Below, in pieces: positions 43,465 through 52,583 of a stretch of 64,000 nt of DNA (the first letter of the stretch is position 1; the number at the start of each line of letters is the position of its first letter). The translations under genes were made by a program, and so were the position numbers. Below the pieces are notes generated by a model. It searched no databases. It had not been told where the DNA came from and saw only the letters and a program-made list of their open reading frames with translations. Source of the stretch: Lachnospiraceae bacterium NE2001 (GTDB lineage Bacteria > Bacillota > Clostridia > Lachnospirales > Lachnospiraceae); the NCBI GenBank assembly GCA_900110635.1, contig FOEK01000002.1, positions 1 to 64,000 on the forward strand. Direction: 5' to 3'.

Positions 43465-43869
43465 TTACTGTGGTCCCTGATACTGAGCTCCACCGAAGCC
43501 AAGTACGAGATATGCGATAACTGGAAGCAGTATAAGAAGTGCGATCATTCCGCCACCCTGACCAAATGCTGCTGCAAGCTTAATAGCTATAAGGATGAGC
43601 CAAATAAGTGAACCAACACATGGGATAAGGATAAGAAGGAATAACCAACCATTACCTGTAGCAATCTTTGTTAACCAATAAGTGTTGAGAATAGGAACCC
43701 AAGCGTACCAAGAAGTAACACCAGCCTTCTCAAACATCTTCATAAGTGCAAGAGCTTCAACTACATAAATAATAACGTAGAAGATTATCTCGCCGATAAG
43801 CATTCCAGTGCTCATTTCCTGCTGACCGTAGTCACCAAATGAAGCAAAAGTTGTAAGTAGATTTAACAT
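43465..43869 (-). CDS. DUF5684 membrane protein
   Basis: A 134-residue protein with about four hydrophobic segments and the typical MFEKAGVTSWYAWVPILNTYWLTKIATGNGW pattern of DUF5684, a family of small bacterial membrane proteins of unknown function. The start is ATG 43869 with GGGAGG 8 bases upstream on the reverse strand; a nearer ATG overlaps that site and longer starts lie before it. It is a single-gene unit. Confidence 0.85.
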   Translation of the reverse strand: MLNLLTTFASFGDYGQQEMSTGMLIGEIIFYVIIYVVEALALMKMFEKAGVTSWYAWVPILNTYWLTKIATGNGWLFLLILIPCVGSLIWLILIAIKLAAAFGQGGGMIALLILLPVIAYLVLGFGGAQYQGPQ

Positions 43870-44106
43870 ATTAACCATCCTCCCTTTGATTAAAAAAAGA
43901 TATTCATTATGTAGTCTGTGTGCATCTGGCACACACCTAGAGACACTATAACAAAAATCTAACATTTATACAAGATTTTTCTTTATTTCAATACTATTTT
44001 AATGTACAATAGTTCTGTATGACAGTCTCTTCTGTCACACTTGGGATCCCAAGGACCAATTGGACCAAGGGGACTCAAAGGCTCAAATCGAAAGGAAGGT
44101 TTTTGT

Positions 44107-45378
44107 ATGGCAGAGATTAATAATTACAAATGTAGTAACTGTGGGGGTATGCTACAGTTTAGTTCGCAGAAGCAGATGATGGTTTGTACATCCTGTGGTT
44201 CTGAGTTCCCTGTGGCTATGTTTGATCAGGCCGCAGCTATGTCTGGAGAACAGCAGTATCAGGCCAAGACAGATAACTGGGATGTTCAGGGTGAAGGTCT
44301 TGTGGTTTATGAATGTAAGAACTGTGGTGGTGAGGTTGTTGGTGATGAGACCATGGCATCCACAAAGTGTCCTTACTGTGATAATCCTATCGTAATATCA
44401 AGTAAGTTTGCAGGTTCTCAGAAGCCTGACTTAGTTATACCATTTAAGCTGGATAGGAAGGCTGCTGAGCAGAAGCTCCGCAACCACGTAAACAGCATCA
44501 AGCTTGCGCCAGCTGCATTTAAGTCTGGAAATCATATAAAGGAGCTGAAGGGTGTATATGTTCCATTCTGGCTTTTTGATGCTCAGTGCCACGCAAGCGC
44601 ACGTTATGAGGCAGAGATAGTTCACAGATCTTCGGATGCGAACTTTGAATATACAGAGACAGAGTATTACGACATTCTCCGTGAGGGAGATATGGTATTT
44701 GCAAATGTACCTGCTGACGCTTCCAAGCAGATGGATGATAAGCTTATGGATTCCATAGAGCCTTACGATGTAAGTGCAGCAGTTCCATACAGCTCAGCAT
44801 ATATGGCTGGTTATATGGCAAACAAGTACGATGTGTCACCTGCAGAGTGTCAGGTAAGAGCTGACGAGAGAATGCAGCAGACTGCCAAGGATCTCCTGAA
44901 GAAAGAGGTTAAGGGATATAATTCAGTTCGCGAGACTACTGGTAACTTCTATAAGTATAATGGTTATTATAAATATGCACTGTATCCAGTTTGGATTCTG
45001 AATACAGTATGGAATGGCAATAAGTATACATTTGCAATGAATGGCCAGACAGGAAAGCTGGTTGGAGATGTTCCTTATAGCAAGGGCAAGTTCTATGGCA
45101 TTCTTTTCGGAATACTTGCTGTTCTCTGGGGAGTTCTGATTGGTATTCTTGCAGCAACAGGCCATCTTGCCACAGGTGGTATTATCGGAACAGGTGTTGT
45201 AGCACTTATCGTAGCACTTATCGTAGCATTTTCTATGAAGGGTAAGACTGTCAGTGTTCACAAGGGAACCAAGGCTTCTGACTTCGTGGTGAAGGGAAGC
45301 TTCAGGTTAACGAATTATTTCGATAACTTCCTTCGCAAGCAGGTTGATAAGAGACCAAAGCAGCAGAACAACAACTAA
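44107..45378 (+). CDS. Zinc-ribbon membrane protein
   Basis: A 423-residue protein. The N terminus has a zinc ribbon (KCSNCGG..MVCTSCG, about 9-34) and a second (YECKNCGG..TKCPYCDNP, about 67-93). A middle domain (about 105-315) has FKLDRKAAEQKLR and GVYVPFWLFDAQCHASARYEAE, a pattern found in TFIIB-type-ribbon-annotated clostridial proteins. Two hydrophobic segments follow (about 335-385), then a basic tail. Function unknown. The start is ATG 44107, 8 bases after AAGGAAGG; an in-frame TTG at 44041 has no site. Confidence 0.75.
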   Translation: MAEINNYKCSNCGGMLQFSSQKQMMVCTSCGSEFPVAMFDQAAAMSGEQQYQAKTDNWDVQGEGLVVYECKNCGGEVVGDETMASTKCPYCDNPIVISSKFAGSQKPDLVIPFKLDRKAAEQKLRNHVNSIKLAPAAFKSGNHIKELKGVYVPFWLFDAQCHASARYEAEIVHRSSDANFEYTETEYYDILREGDMVFANVPADASKQMDDKLMDSIEPYDVSAAVPYSSAYMAGYMANKYDVSPAECQVRADERMQQTAKDLLKKEVKGYNSVRETTGNFYKYNGYYKYALYPVWILNTVWNGNKYTFAMNGQTGKLVGDVPYSKGKFYGILFGILAVLWGVLIGILAATGHLATGGIIGTGVVALIVALIVAFSMKGKTVSVHKGTKASDFVVKGSFRLTNYFDNFLRKQVDKRPKQQNNN

Positions 45379-45394
45379 TTATTGATGAGGAATA

Positions 45395-46918
45395 ATGAAT
45401 CAAGATAATAGTAATTACATACTATACCCGGTGAAGCAGTTCATCGAGGAATATAAGCAAAGAAACAAAGTGCGCCTTCATATGCCTGGGCATAAAGGCG
45501 CCTTTGGTTATAGTGGGGATATTACTGAGGTAACAGGTGCAGACAGCCTTTACGAGGCAAATGGCATCATAGCTGAGAGCGAGCAGAAAACTGCTGGTTT
45601 ATTCGGAACCTGGAGAACCTTCTATGGTACTGAAGGCTCATCTCAGATGATCAAAGCTATGTGTTATCTTGCTATCCAGCATTCTGAAATGCGAAAAAAA
45701 GCATTTTCAGATAGTCGTGGATCAAGTATTGCAGCTATTAAGAAAAAAAGGCCTGTGATCCTTGCTACAAGGAATGCTCACAAGTCCTTTATATATGCAT
45801 CTATGCTTCTTGGCTTTGATATTAAATGGATAATGCCGAAGGACTCGCATTTCAATCTGTGTCGATGCGAGCTTTCGCCAGAAGAGCTGGATGTTTTTAT
45901 CAGAGACTTTATTGCAGCTGCTCGTGATAATAATAAAGAATTATCACGAGATGAGATATTATCTGATATCGCAGCGGTTTACATAACTTCGCCAGATTAT
46001 CTGGGTAATATATTAGATATAAAAGGTCTGTCAAGTGTAGCTCATAGATATAAGCTTCCACTTCTGGTAGATAATGCCCATGGAGCATATCTTAGGTTTA
46101 TAGGGGATATGCATCCGATCACTGAGGGGGCTGATATAACAGCGGACTCCGCACATAAGACATTGCCTGTACTTACGGGTGGTGCATATCTTCACATAGC
46201 AAAGGACAGCATTCTTCTAAGAGATGTGGATGAGGTGACATACGAGCATCAGATTCGAAAAGCTCTTCTAATGTTTGGTTCCACCAGCCCTTCTTATCAG
46301 ATACTTGAATCTTTAGATTCGGCCTTAGGGAGGATCAGTGTGTTTTCATATGTGGAAACGGCTGGAAGGGTTGATAAGCTCAAGAAAACACTTGCTCAGA
46401 TGGGCTTCAAAATATGCGGAAGTAATGGAGATGATAATTCTCAGAGATTTGAACCATTAAAGCTAACATTTGATCTTTCTGATTCAAATGTTGATGCTGT
46501 TAGTCTCTTATCGCTGCTAAGTGATGAGGGAATCGAGTGTGAATATGCTGATCCTGATTATCTTGTTACCATGTGGTCGCCGTATAATGAGTATCCGCGG
46601 GATTTTGAACGTTTTGAAAAGATAATGAAGCGGCATCTGCCGGATATGGTATCACGGTGTTCATCTCATAAGGACTTTAGTAATAAGCTGACATTTGACC
46701 TGCCTGAGGTAAGGTTTCAGCCCTATGAAACTATGTATATGCCTCATCACTTGGAAAAGGTGGATGAGCATCTGATCGGTAAAATAGCAGCGGATTCTGT
46801 AATCAGCTGCCCGCCGGCCATTGCACCTGTGGCAGCGGGAGAAGTGATTGACGAAAATGTAGTAAAGGTGTTAAAACACTATAGTATAGAAGAAATTGAT
46901 ATTTTAGATATGCAGTAA
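45395..46918 (+). CDS. Orn/Lys/Arg decarboxylase family protein
   Basis: A 507-residue PLP enzyme of the fold-type I basic amino acid decarboxylase group. The start RLHMPGHKGAFG, FYGTEGSSQM, DNAHGAYLRF and the cofactor lysine SAHKTLPVLTGGAY (Lys255) match this family; the C-terminal small domain is present. It may make cadaverine, putrescine or agmatine; substrate choice cannot be read. It follows the zinc-ribbon gene by 16 bases and precedes proA by 17 bases. Confidence 0.9.
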   Translation: MNQDNSNYILYPVKQFIEEYKQRNKVRLHMPGHKGAFGYSGDITEVTGADSLYEANGIIAESEQKTAGLFGTWRTFYGTEGSSQMIKAMCYLAIQHSEMRKKAFSDSRGSSIAAIKKKRPVILATRNAHKSFIYASMLLGFDIKWIMPKDSHFNLCRCELSPEELDVFIRDFIAAARDNNKELSRDEILSDIAAVYITSPDYLGNILDIKGLSSVAHRYKLPLLVDNAHGAYLRFIGDMHPITEGADITADSAHKTLPVLTGGAYLHIAKDSILLRDVDEVTYEHQIRKALLMFGSTSPSYQILESLDSALGRISVFSYVETAGRVDKLKKTLAQMGFKICGSNGDDNSQRFEPLKLTFDLSDSNVDAVSLLSLLSDEGIECEYADPDYLVTMWSPYNEYPRDFERFEKIMKRHLPDMVSRCSSHKDFSNKLTFDLPEVRFQPYETMYMPHHLEKVDEHLIGKIAADSVISCPPAIAPVAAGEVIDENVVKVLKHYSIEEIDILDMQ

Positions 46919-46935
46919 AGAAATGAGGAAATGAT

Positions 46936-48276
46936 ATGGTAGTTAGAGATGAAGTAAGGAAAATGAAATTAGTTGCTCCACAGGTTGCAGCCCTCAGTAA
47001 TGAAGCAAGATGTGCTGCACTGGCTAAGATTGCAGAGAAGCTGGTGGAGAAACAGGATGAGATATTTGCTGAAAACAAGAAGGATCTTGCAGCTGCAGCT
47101 GAAAATGGCGTAGCAGATGCAATAGTAAAGAGACTTAAGTTTGATGAGGGAAAGCTTCGTGATGTTGTTGCAGGTATCAATCAGCTTATTTGTCTTGAGG
47201 ATCCTATCGGTAAAGTAACACTTGACAGGGAGATGGATGAGGGCCTTAGACTTACTCGTATTACTTGTCCTATCGGAGTAATCGGAGTTATCTTTGAGGC
47301 AAGACCGGATGCACTGGTTCAGATTTCCTCTCTTTGTATCAGAAGTGGTAACTGCCCAGTTCTGAAGGGTGGAAAGGAGACCACTTATACTAACCGTATT
47401 CTTTTTGGTATAATATATGATGCAGTTAAGGAAGCTGGATTCCCAGATGGTTGTATGCTTCAGGTGGAGCAGCACAACGAGATAGATGAGCTTCTCACCT
47501 GCGATGGTCTGGTGGATCTTCTGATACCACGCGGATCAAATGCATTTGTCAGATATATTATGGATAATACTCATATTCCTGTAATGGGTCATGCTGATGG
47601 TGTATGCCATATTTATGTAGATAAGGCGGCTGATATAGACAAGGCTATATCTATCATAATTGACGCCAAGACCCAGTATACTGCTGCCTGCAATGCAGTT
47701 GAGACACTTCTTATCCAGAGAGATGAGGTGCTGAAGACTAACTTTATTCCAAGACTTATTACAGCCCTGGCTGAAAATGGTATCAAGCTCCGCGGTACAA
47801 AAGAGGTGACGGATCTTGTGGATGCTTACTATGAGAGGGAGGCGGCTGAATCAAAGAATGATTCAGAAGATGGTTCACTAAACTATGAATCAGTTGATGA
47901 GTCAGAGTTCAAGGAATATCTTGCCCTTATCGTATCCGCTAAGTTTGTGGATGACGTGGATGAAGCCATTGATCATATCAATCTTCACGGATCACATCAT
48001 ACAGATGCTATAATAACTGAGGATGCTGAAACAGCTGAGAGATTTATGCAGCTGGTTGATTCGGCTGGCGTATATCAGAACTGCTCCACTAGATTTGCAG
48101 ATGGCTTCCGCTATGGCTTCGGTGCTGAGGTCGGAATTAGTACCAGCAAGATTCACGCCAGAGGACCAGTTGGCTTGGAAGGACTGGTTACTTATAAGTA
48201 TAAGATTGTAGGACATGGCCAGATAGTAGCTGACTATGCATCCGGTAAGAGCCAGTTCCATTTTAAGGATTTATAA
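46936..48276 (+). CDS. proA: Gamma-glutamyl phosphate reductase
   Basis: A 446-residue aldehyde-dehydrogenase-fold enzyme that makes glutamate 5-semialdehyde for proline synthesis. Signatures are CPIGVIGVIFEARPDALVQI, GNCPVLKGGKE, DLLIPRGSNAFV and the active-site Cys252 in YTAACNAVETLL. An acidic insertion near 300-325 (SKNDSEDGS) makes it somewhat longer than usual. proB is not in the window. Confidence 0.95.
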   Translation: MVVRDEVRKMKLVAPQVAALSNEARCAALAKIAEKLVEKQDEIFAENKKDLAAAAENGVADAIVKRLKFDEGKLRDVVAGINQLICLEDPIGKVTLDREMDEGLRLTRITCPIGVIGVIFEARPDALVQISSLCIRSGNCPVLKGGKETTYTNRILFGIIYDAVKEAGFPDGCMLQVEQHNEIDELLTCDGLVDLLIPRGSNAFVRYIMDNTHIPVMGHADGVCHIYVDKAADIDKAISIIIDAKTQYTAACNAVETLLIQRDEVLKTNFIPRLITALAENGIKLRGTKEVTDLVDAYYEREAAESKNDSEDGSLNYESVDESEFKEYLALIVSAKFVDDVDEAIDHINLHGSHHTDAIITEDAETAERFMQLVDSAGVYQNCSTRFADGFRYGFGAEVGISTSKIHARGPVGLEGLVTYKYKIVGHGQIVADYASGKSQFHFKDL

Positions 48277-48333
48277 ATCTATAGTGGTAAAATGTATCAT
48301 TTATAACCGAATATTAGCTTTGTTATGAAAAAT

Positions 48334-48368
48334 ATGACAAGTGGCGTTTTTGCTGCTTGTCATTTTTC
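48334..48368 (+). terminator. Rho-independent terminator after proA
   Basis: ATGACAAG pairs with CTTGTCAT across a 14-base loop, followed by TTTTT. Confidence 0.75.
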
Positions 48369-48382
48369 TATATTCTGGTCAA

Positions 48383-48411
48383 TTGACAAAAGTCCTGTAA
48401 CAGTATATAAA
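48383..48411 (+). promoter_or_regulatory. Sigma-A promoter of the MATE gene
   Basis: TTGACA (48383-48388) and TATAAA (48406-48411) lie exactly 17 bases apart. Confidence 0.75.
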
Positions 48412-48474
48412 TGAATATGTTTTGAATGGGGAAAAGGGTAAGAAAAAGTCAAAAAAAAAAGATCAGGATTTAGT

Positions 48475-49938
48475 ATGGATAATCAAGAAGAGATTGTATT
48501 AGAAAATGATAATATTGGGGCATTAAAAACGAGTTTAGATATAACTGTTGAGCCAGCAAAGGAGATTATTGATGTAGGGGATGAGGGCCCGGCTAAGGAT
48601 AACAAGATGGGAACCCTTCCAGTAAAACGTCTTATAGTGTCAATGTCTATCCCTATGATGATATCAATGCTTGTGCAGGCTCTATATAATATAGTAGACA
48701 GCTTCTTTGTATCCCAGATCAGTGAGAATGCTCTTACAGCTGTTACCATGGCCTTTCCGCTTCAGATGATGCTCATTTCAGTTGGAAGCGGTACTGGTGT
48801 TGGTATAAATGCAGTTCTTTCTAAAGCTCTTGGAGAGAAAAATCAGAGCAGAGCTAATAAGGCTGCGAATAATGGTATACTTCTTGCTATATTAAGCTTT
48901 GGTGTGTTTGTAATAGTAGGTTTCCGTTTGTCGGAGCCTTTTATCAGATCACAGACAGAGAAACTGGATATTATAGATATGGGATCGGGATATCTCTCAA
49001 TCTGTTGTACCCTTTCTCTAGGTCTTTTCCTGCAAATGACATTTGAGAGGCTTCTCCAGTCAACAGGACGTACTCATCTTAGTATGATCTCGCAGATGAC
49101 AGGAGCTATTATAAATATAATATTTGACCCAATTTTTATATTTGGACTCTTTGGTATTCCTGCTATGGGAGTTAAGGGAGCGGCCTATGCTACCGTTCTT
49201 GGACAGTCGATTGCGGCACTTGTTGGTCTGGTCCTGAATATCAGATATAACATCGATATTATGATTTCATTTAAGAGAATGATCAAGCCATCCTGGAGCA
49301 CCATCGGAAAGATATATGCAGTAGGTGTTCCTTCTATACTTATGATGGCTATAGGTTCAGTAATGTCTTATTGTATGAATCAGATACTGGTTGTATTCTC
49401 GACTACAGCAGTTGCAGTATTCGGTGTATACTTTAAGCTTCAGAGTTTTATCTTTATGCCTGTATTCGGACTGAACAACGGCCTGATTCCTGTTCTTGCA
49501 TATAACTTTGGTGCAAGAAATAAGGAAAGAATCAATGAGGCAGTTCGTTTCGGTATGGTGCTTGCACTATCCATTATGACTGTGGGTACTATAGTATTCT
49601 GGGTAATCCCGGAACCGCTGCTAAAGATATTTAAACCATCTGAATATATGCTGCAGCTGGGAGTGCCAGCACTTCGTATCATCAGCCTGTCATTTCCTAT
49701 TGCGGCGCTATGTATAGCGATGGGTTCCATGTTCCAGGCGTTTTCAAAAAGTAAGTATTCACTTGTGGTCTCTATAGGAAGACAGCTGGTTGCATTGATA
49801 CCAGCGGCCTGGCTCCTGTCAATGACAGGAAATGTACAGAACGTATGGTGGGCTTTCCCAATAGCGGAAGGAATGTCAATGATTCTGTCGACCTACTTCT
49901 ATAAAAGAATAAATCGAAATATTGTTATGAAGCTATAA
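48475..49938 (+). CDS. MATE-family efflux transporter
   Basis: A 487-residue membrane protein with about twelve hydrophobic segments and MATE hallmarks: SIPMMISMLVQALYNIVDSFFVSQIS, GVGINAVLSKALG and FGLNNGLIPVLAYNFGARN. It should export organic cations or drugs in exchange for Na+ or H+. The N terminus has a cytoplasmic acidic extension of about 45 residues before the first membrane helix. It is flanked by its own promoter and a downstream hairpin. Confidence 0.92.
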   Translation: MDNQEEIVLENDNIGALKTSLDITVEPAKEIIDVGDEGPAKDNKMGTLPVKRLIVSMSIPMMISMLVQALYNIVDSFFVSQISENALTAVTMAFPLQMMLISVGSGTGVGINAVLSKALGEKNQSRANKAANNGILLAILSFGVFVIVGFRLSEPFIRSQTEKLDIIDMGSGYLSICCTLSLGLFLQMTFERLLQSTGRTHLSMISQMTGAIINIIFDPIFIFGLFGIPAMGVKGAAYATVLGQSIAALVGLVLNIRYNIDIMISFKRMIKPSWSTIGKIYAVGVPSILMMAIGSVMSYCMNQILVVFSTTAVAVFGVYFKLQSFIFMPVFGLNNGLIPVLAYNFGARNKERINEAVRFGMVLALSIMTVGTIVFWVIPEPLLKIFKPSEYMLQLGVPALRIISLSFPIAALCIAMGSMFQAFSKSKYSLVVSIGRQLVALIPAAWLLSMTGNVQNVWWAFPIAEGMSMILSTYFYKRINRNIVMKL

Positions 49939-49939
49939 A

Positions 49940-49990
49940 TGTGCGAAAAGGGACAGACCTATGTGCAAAGGGGACTGTCCCTTTCGCACA
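49940..49990 (+). terminator. Long hairpin with nested palindrome after the MATE gene
   Basis: TGTGCGAAAAGGGACAG pairs with CTGTCCCTTTCGCACA, and inside the loop AAAGGG-GACTGT-CCCTTT is an alternative smaller stem. TTTCG follows. It may terminate the MATE transcript. The GGGAC core resembles other palindromes in the window. Confidence 0.7.
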
Positions 49991-50044
49991 TTTCGCACCA
50001 CATTTTGTGCATTTCACGACAATATTAGTTGGTTTGTATACTAA

Positions 50045-50086
50045 TTAAGGTAATCTTAAGGAAAATTTTAAGATTTGCATATAGAA
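50045..50086 (+). promoter_or_regulatory. OmpR-type direct repeats and promoter of the MacAB-like operon
   Basis: TTAAGG (50045-50050), TTAAGG (50056-50061) and TTTAAG (50067-50072) recur every 11 bases, one helical turn, as expected for PhoB/OmpR-family sites. TATAGA lies at 50081-50086 as the -10, with no good -35, which fits an activated promoter. AATCTTAA / TTAAGATT also makes a palindrome here. Confidence 0.55.
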
Positions 50087-50190
50087 TGATGCCGTTAGTT
50101 ATGTTACTATTTACAAGGTTTAAAGTTTCAATTACAGATTAAGGTAAAAAGTAAGAAGAAACTATATGTAAAAGAAAGGTTGAAGGAAAG

Positions 50191-51786
50191 ATGGAAAACA
50201 TGGAACAGACAACGAATCAGACTTCTACAGAGGCACCAAAGAAGGTTGATTGGAATGAAAAGTATGGTAAGAAGACTGGAAAGAAGAGCAAGAAGGGCCT
50301 TATTATTGGCCTTGTCATTGCTGCGGCAGTTATTGGTCTTGTTATCTATGGCTTCTTCAAGGTTAAGGGAGCTGTGCAGACGGCTCAGGATTCTCTCTTT
50401 GGAAATGCTACAAAGGTTGAAGCATTTGGAGAGAAGGATATGTCTACATACGTAGACGTAACTGGAACCGTAGAAAGCCAGAATGTTGAAAATGTATATA
50501 CAACTCTTCAGTATCCTGTGGAAGAGATAAAGGTTAAGGTTGGCGACCACGTAAAGAAGGGTGACGTTATCTGTATTATAGATGATTCAGAGCTTGAAAC
50601 AAAGATAGCTGATCTTGAGGCACAGGCTTCAGATGAAGACAGAGTTGCTGCTAAGCAGATTGAGGCAGCAAATCATACTTTAAGTAATACATCTTCATCT
50701 AACAGCAGAACTCTTGATAGTGCTAATCAGTCTATAAGTGAAGCAAAGAAGGCATTTGAAGATGCTGATTCAGACTATTATGAGAAGCTTGCTACATATA
50801 ATGATGAGTGGGCAAAGGCTGCTCAGACAGCAACCAGCACAGATGCAATAGAGAATAGTGCTGCTGTTAAGACAGCAAAGGCTGCACTTGATGCTGCAAG
50901 CGAAACCTGGTATGTAAAGCAGTATGCATATTATTCAGCAACAGATTCTTATAGCGATACAGCAGCTGCTGCATCAGAGAGCTATACATCTGCAAAGGAT
51001 AGCGCAGATCTTACTATAATCAACAATACTTCATCCTATTCAGCAACAGCTTCACAGCTGGCCAGCTACTATAAGATGAAGAATGAAACAGTTATCACAG
51101 CTCCTATCGAAGGTGTTGTAACAAGTATCCAGGCTGTTGAAGGAATTGCAACAACTGGACAGATAATGACCATTCAGGATGATAAGAACTTTGAGTTAAA
51201 TGTTGATATCAAGGAAAAGGATATCTTCACAGTAGCTGAAGGAATGAATGTTGAGTTTTCTAATAGTACTCTTACAAATGTATCTGGTAGTGGAACAGTT
51301 GAGAAGGTAAACAACTTTGCCACTGCAAATACTTCAGCAGCTTCAGCTGCGACGCAGGCTGGTGCAGTTGATAACACATTTACAGCAAAACTTAAAGTAA
51401 CAGACTATACAGATATGCTCCTTGGCATGAAGGTTAAGGCTCGTATCTCTACAGGAGAAGAGCTTAAGACTAAGGCAGTAGCTTATACAGCTATTACATC
51501 TAGTGTAGATGGTGATTATGTCTATGTCGCTGAGGACATGGGAAATGGTATGTATCAGGTCAAGAAGAAGTTTGTCGACAAGGGTATGAGTGGTGATTAT
51601 TATACTCAGATCATTGGCGGTGAACTTGAGGATGGTGATCTGGTTATCTCTTATCCAAGTCTTGTGACGGAGGATGGCATCATCAATATAGAAGAAAAGG
51701 ACGCTGATTCAAAGGATGGAAGTGCAGTAAAGGATAAGGATTCCGATAAGGAAACAGATGATAGCAAAGATAAAGACGAAGAATAA
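50191..51786 (+). CDS. HlyD/MacA-like efflux adaptor
   Basis: A 531-residue membrane-fusion protein. A Lys-rich N-terminal tail (about 15-37) is followed by one transmembrane segment (about 38-58). The adaptor body follows: a lipoyl-like hairpin YPVEEIKVKVGDHVKKGDVICIID, a long coiled region (about 135-300) and the second lipoyl half ITAPIEGVVTSIQAVEGIA. Beta-barrel domains follow, and an acidic Lys/Asp/Glu-rich tail (about 495-531). It should link an ABC exporter to the cell surface. It is followed after 14 bases by the ATPase gene. Confidence 0.88.
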   Translation: MENMEQTTNQTSTEAPKKVDWNEKYGKKTGKKSKKGLIIGLVIAAAVIGLVIYGFFKVKGAVQTAQDSLFGNATKVEAFGEKDMSTYVDVTGTVESQNVENVYTTLQYPVEEIKVKVGDHVKKGDVICIIDDSELETKIADLEAQASDEDRVAAKQIEAANHTLSNTSSSNSRTLDSANQSISEAKKAFEDADSDYYEKLATYNDEWAKAAQTATSTDAIENSAAVKTAKAALDAASETWYVKQYAYYSATDSYSDTAAAASESYTSAKDSADLTIINNTSSYSATASQLASYYKMKNETVITAPIEGVVTSIQAVEGIATTGQIMTIQDDKNFELNVDIKEKDIFTVAEGMNVEFSNSTLTNVSGSGTVEKVNNFATANTSAASAATQAGAVDNTFTAKLKVTDYTDMLLGMKVKARISTGEELKTKAVAYTAITSSVDGDYVYVAEDMGNGMYQVKKKFVDKGMSGDYYTQIIGGELEDGDLVISYPSLVTEDGIINIEEKDADSKDGSAVKDKDSDKETDDSKDKDEE

Positions 51787-51800
51787 AGGATGTGACTGCA

Positions 51801-52583
51801 ATGAATAAAGTAATCGAGATGCAGCACATCAACAAGAAATACTATGAAGGTATGGAAAATGAGCTGCATATACTTCATGATATAGATCTTACTGTGTGTG
51901 ATGGTGAGTTCGTTGCTTTAGTTGGAGAATCTGGTTCAGGTAAATCAACTATGATGAATATTATCGGAGCGCTGGATAGACCGACCTCTGGTCAGTACTA
52001 TCTTTCAGGCGAAGATATATCTCAAATGAACGATGATCACCTAAGTGAGATAAGAAACAAAGAGATAGGATTTGTGTTCCAGAGTGCATATATGATACCT
52101 CGTATATCAGCAGTAGAAAATGTCGAGGTCCCACTTATGTATGCAGGAATGTCAAGGGCTGAAAGAAGAGACAAGGCTATGTACCTCCTGGAGATGGTGG
52201 GTATGGGCGAGAGATATAAACATAAGGCAAATGAGCTTTCTGGTGGTCAGAATCAGAGAGTGGCTATTGCAAGAGCTCTCGCCTGTGATCCATCCATCAT
52301 ACTAGCCGATGAGCCTACTGGAGCTCTTGACTCCAAGACGGGACATCTGATAATGGATATATTCCATAAACTGCATGATGAGCAGAAGAAGACAATAGTT
52401 CTTATTACACATAGTAAGGAGCTGGCAGCTGAGACTCAGCGAGTTATTACTATAAGCGATGGATTTATTGTTAAGGATGCCGTTAATGAGCTGTTTGAAA
52501 TGAGAAGAGCAGCTCGTAGGATGGATCCCAATGCTGATAAGATGAGTCTTGAAACTAGTTCGATGGAAGGAGGTGCTAACTAA
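51801..52583 (+). CDS. MacB-like ABC transporter ATP-binding protein
   Basis: A 260-residue ABC ATPase: Walker A GESGSGKST, signature LSGGQNQRVAIARAL, Walker B ILADEPTGALD and the H-loop ITHSKE. This is the LolD/MacB type that exports antimicrobial peptides or lipoproteins with an FtsX-type permease. The start is ATG 51801, 10 bases after AGGA; an in-frame GTG 9 bases upstream is an alternative. The stop overlaps the permease ATG. Confidence 0.92.
   Translation: MNKVIEMQHINKKYYEGMENELHILHDIDLTVCDGEFVALVGESGSGKSTMMNIIGALDRPTSGQYYLSGEDISQMNDDHLSEIRNKEIGFVFQSAYMIPRISAVENVEVPLMYAGMSRAERRDKAMYLLEMVGMGERYKHKANELSGGQNQRVAIARALACDPSIILADEPTGALDSKTGHLIMDIFHKLHDEQKKTIVLITHSKELAAETQRVITISDGFIVKDAVNELFEMRRAARRMDPNADKMSLETSSMEGGAN

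Noticed and set aside
44041-44106. In-frame upstream extension of the zinc-ribbon gene reading G-x-x triplets (GSQGPIGPRGLKGS), like collagen repeats
   Set aside because: It would need a TTG start without a ribosome binding site, and a good site (AAGGAAGG) serves ATG 44107. The triplet pattern probably reflects the repetitive, Gly/Pro-coding-like DNA of the leader by chance.
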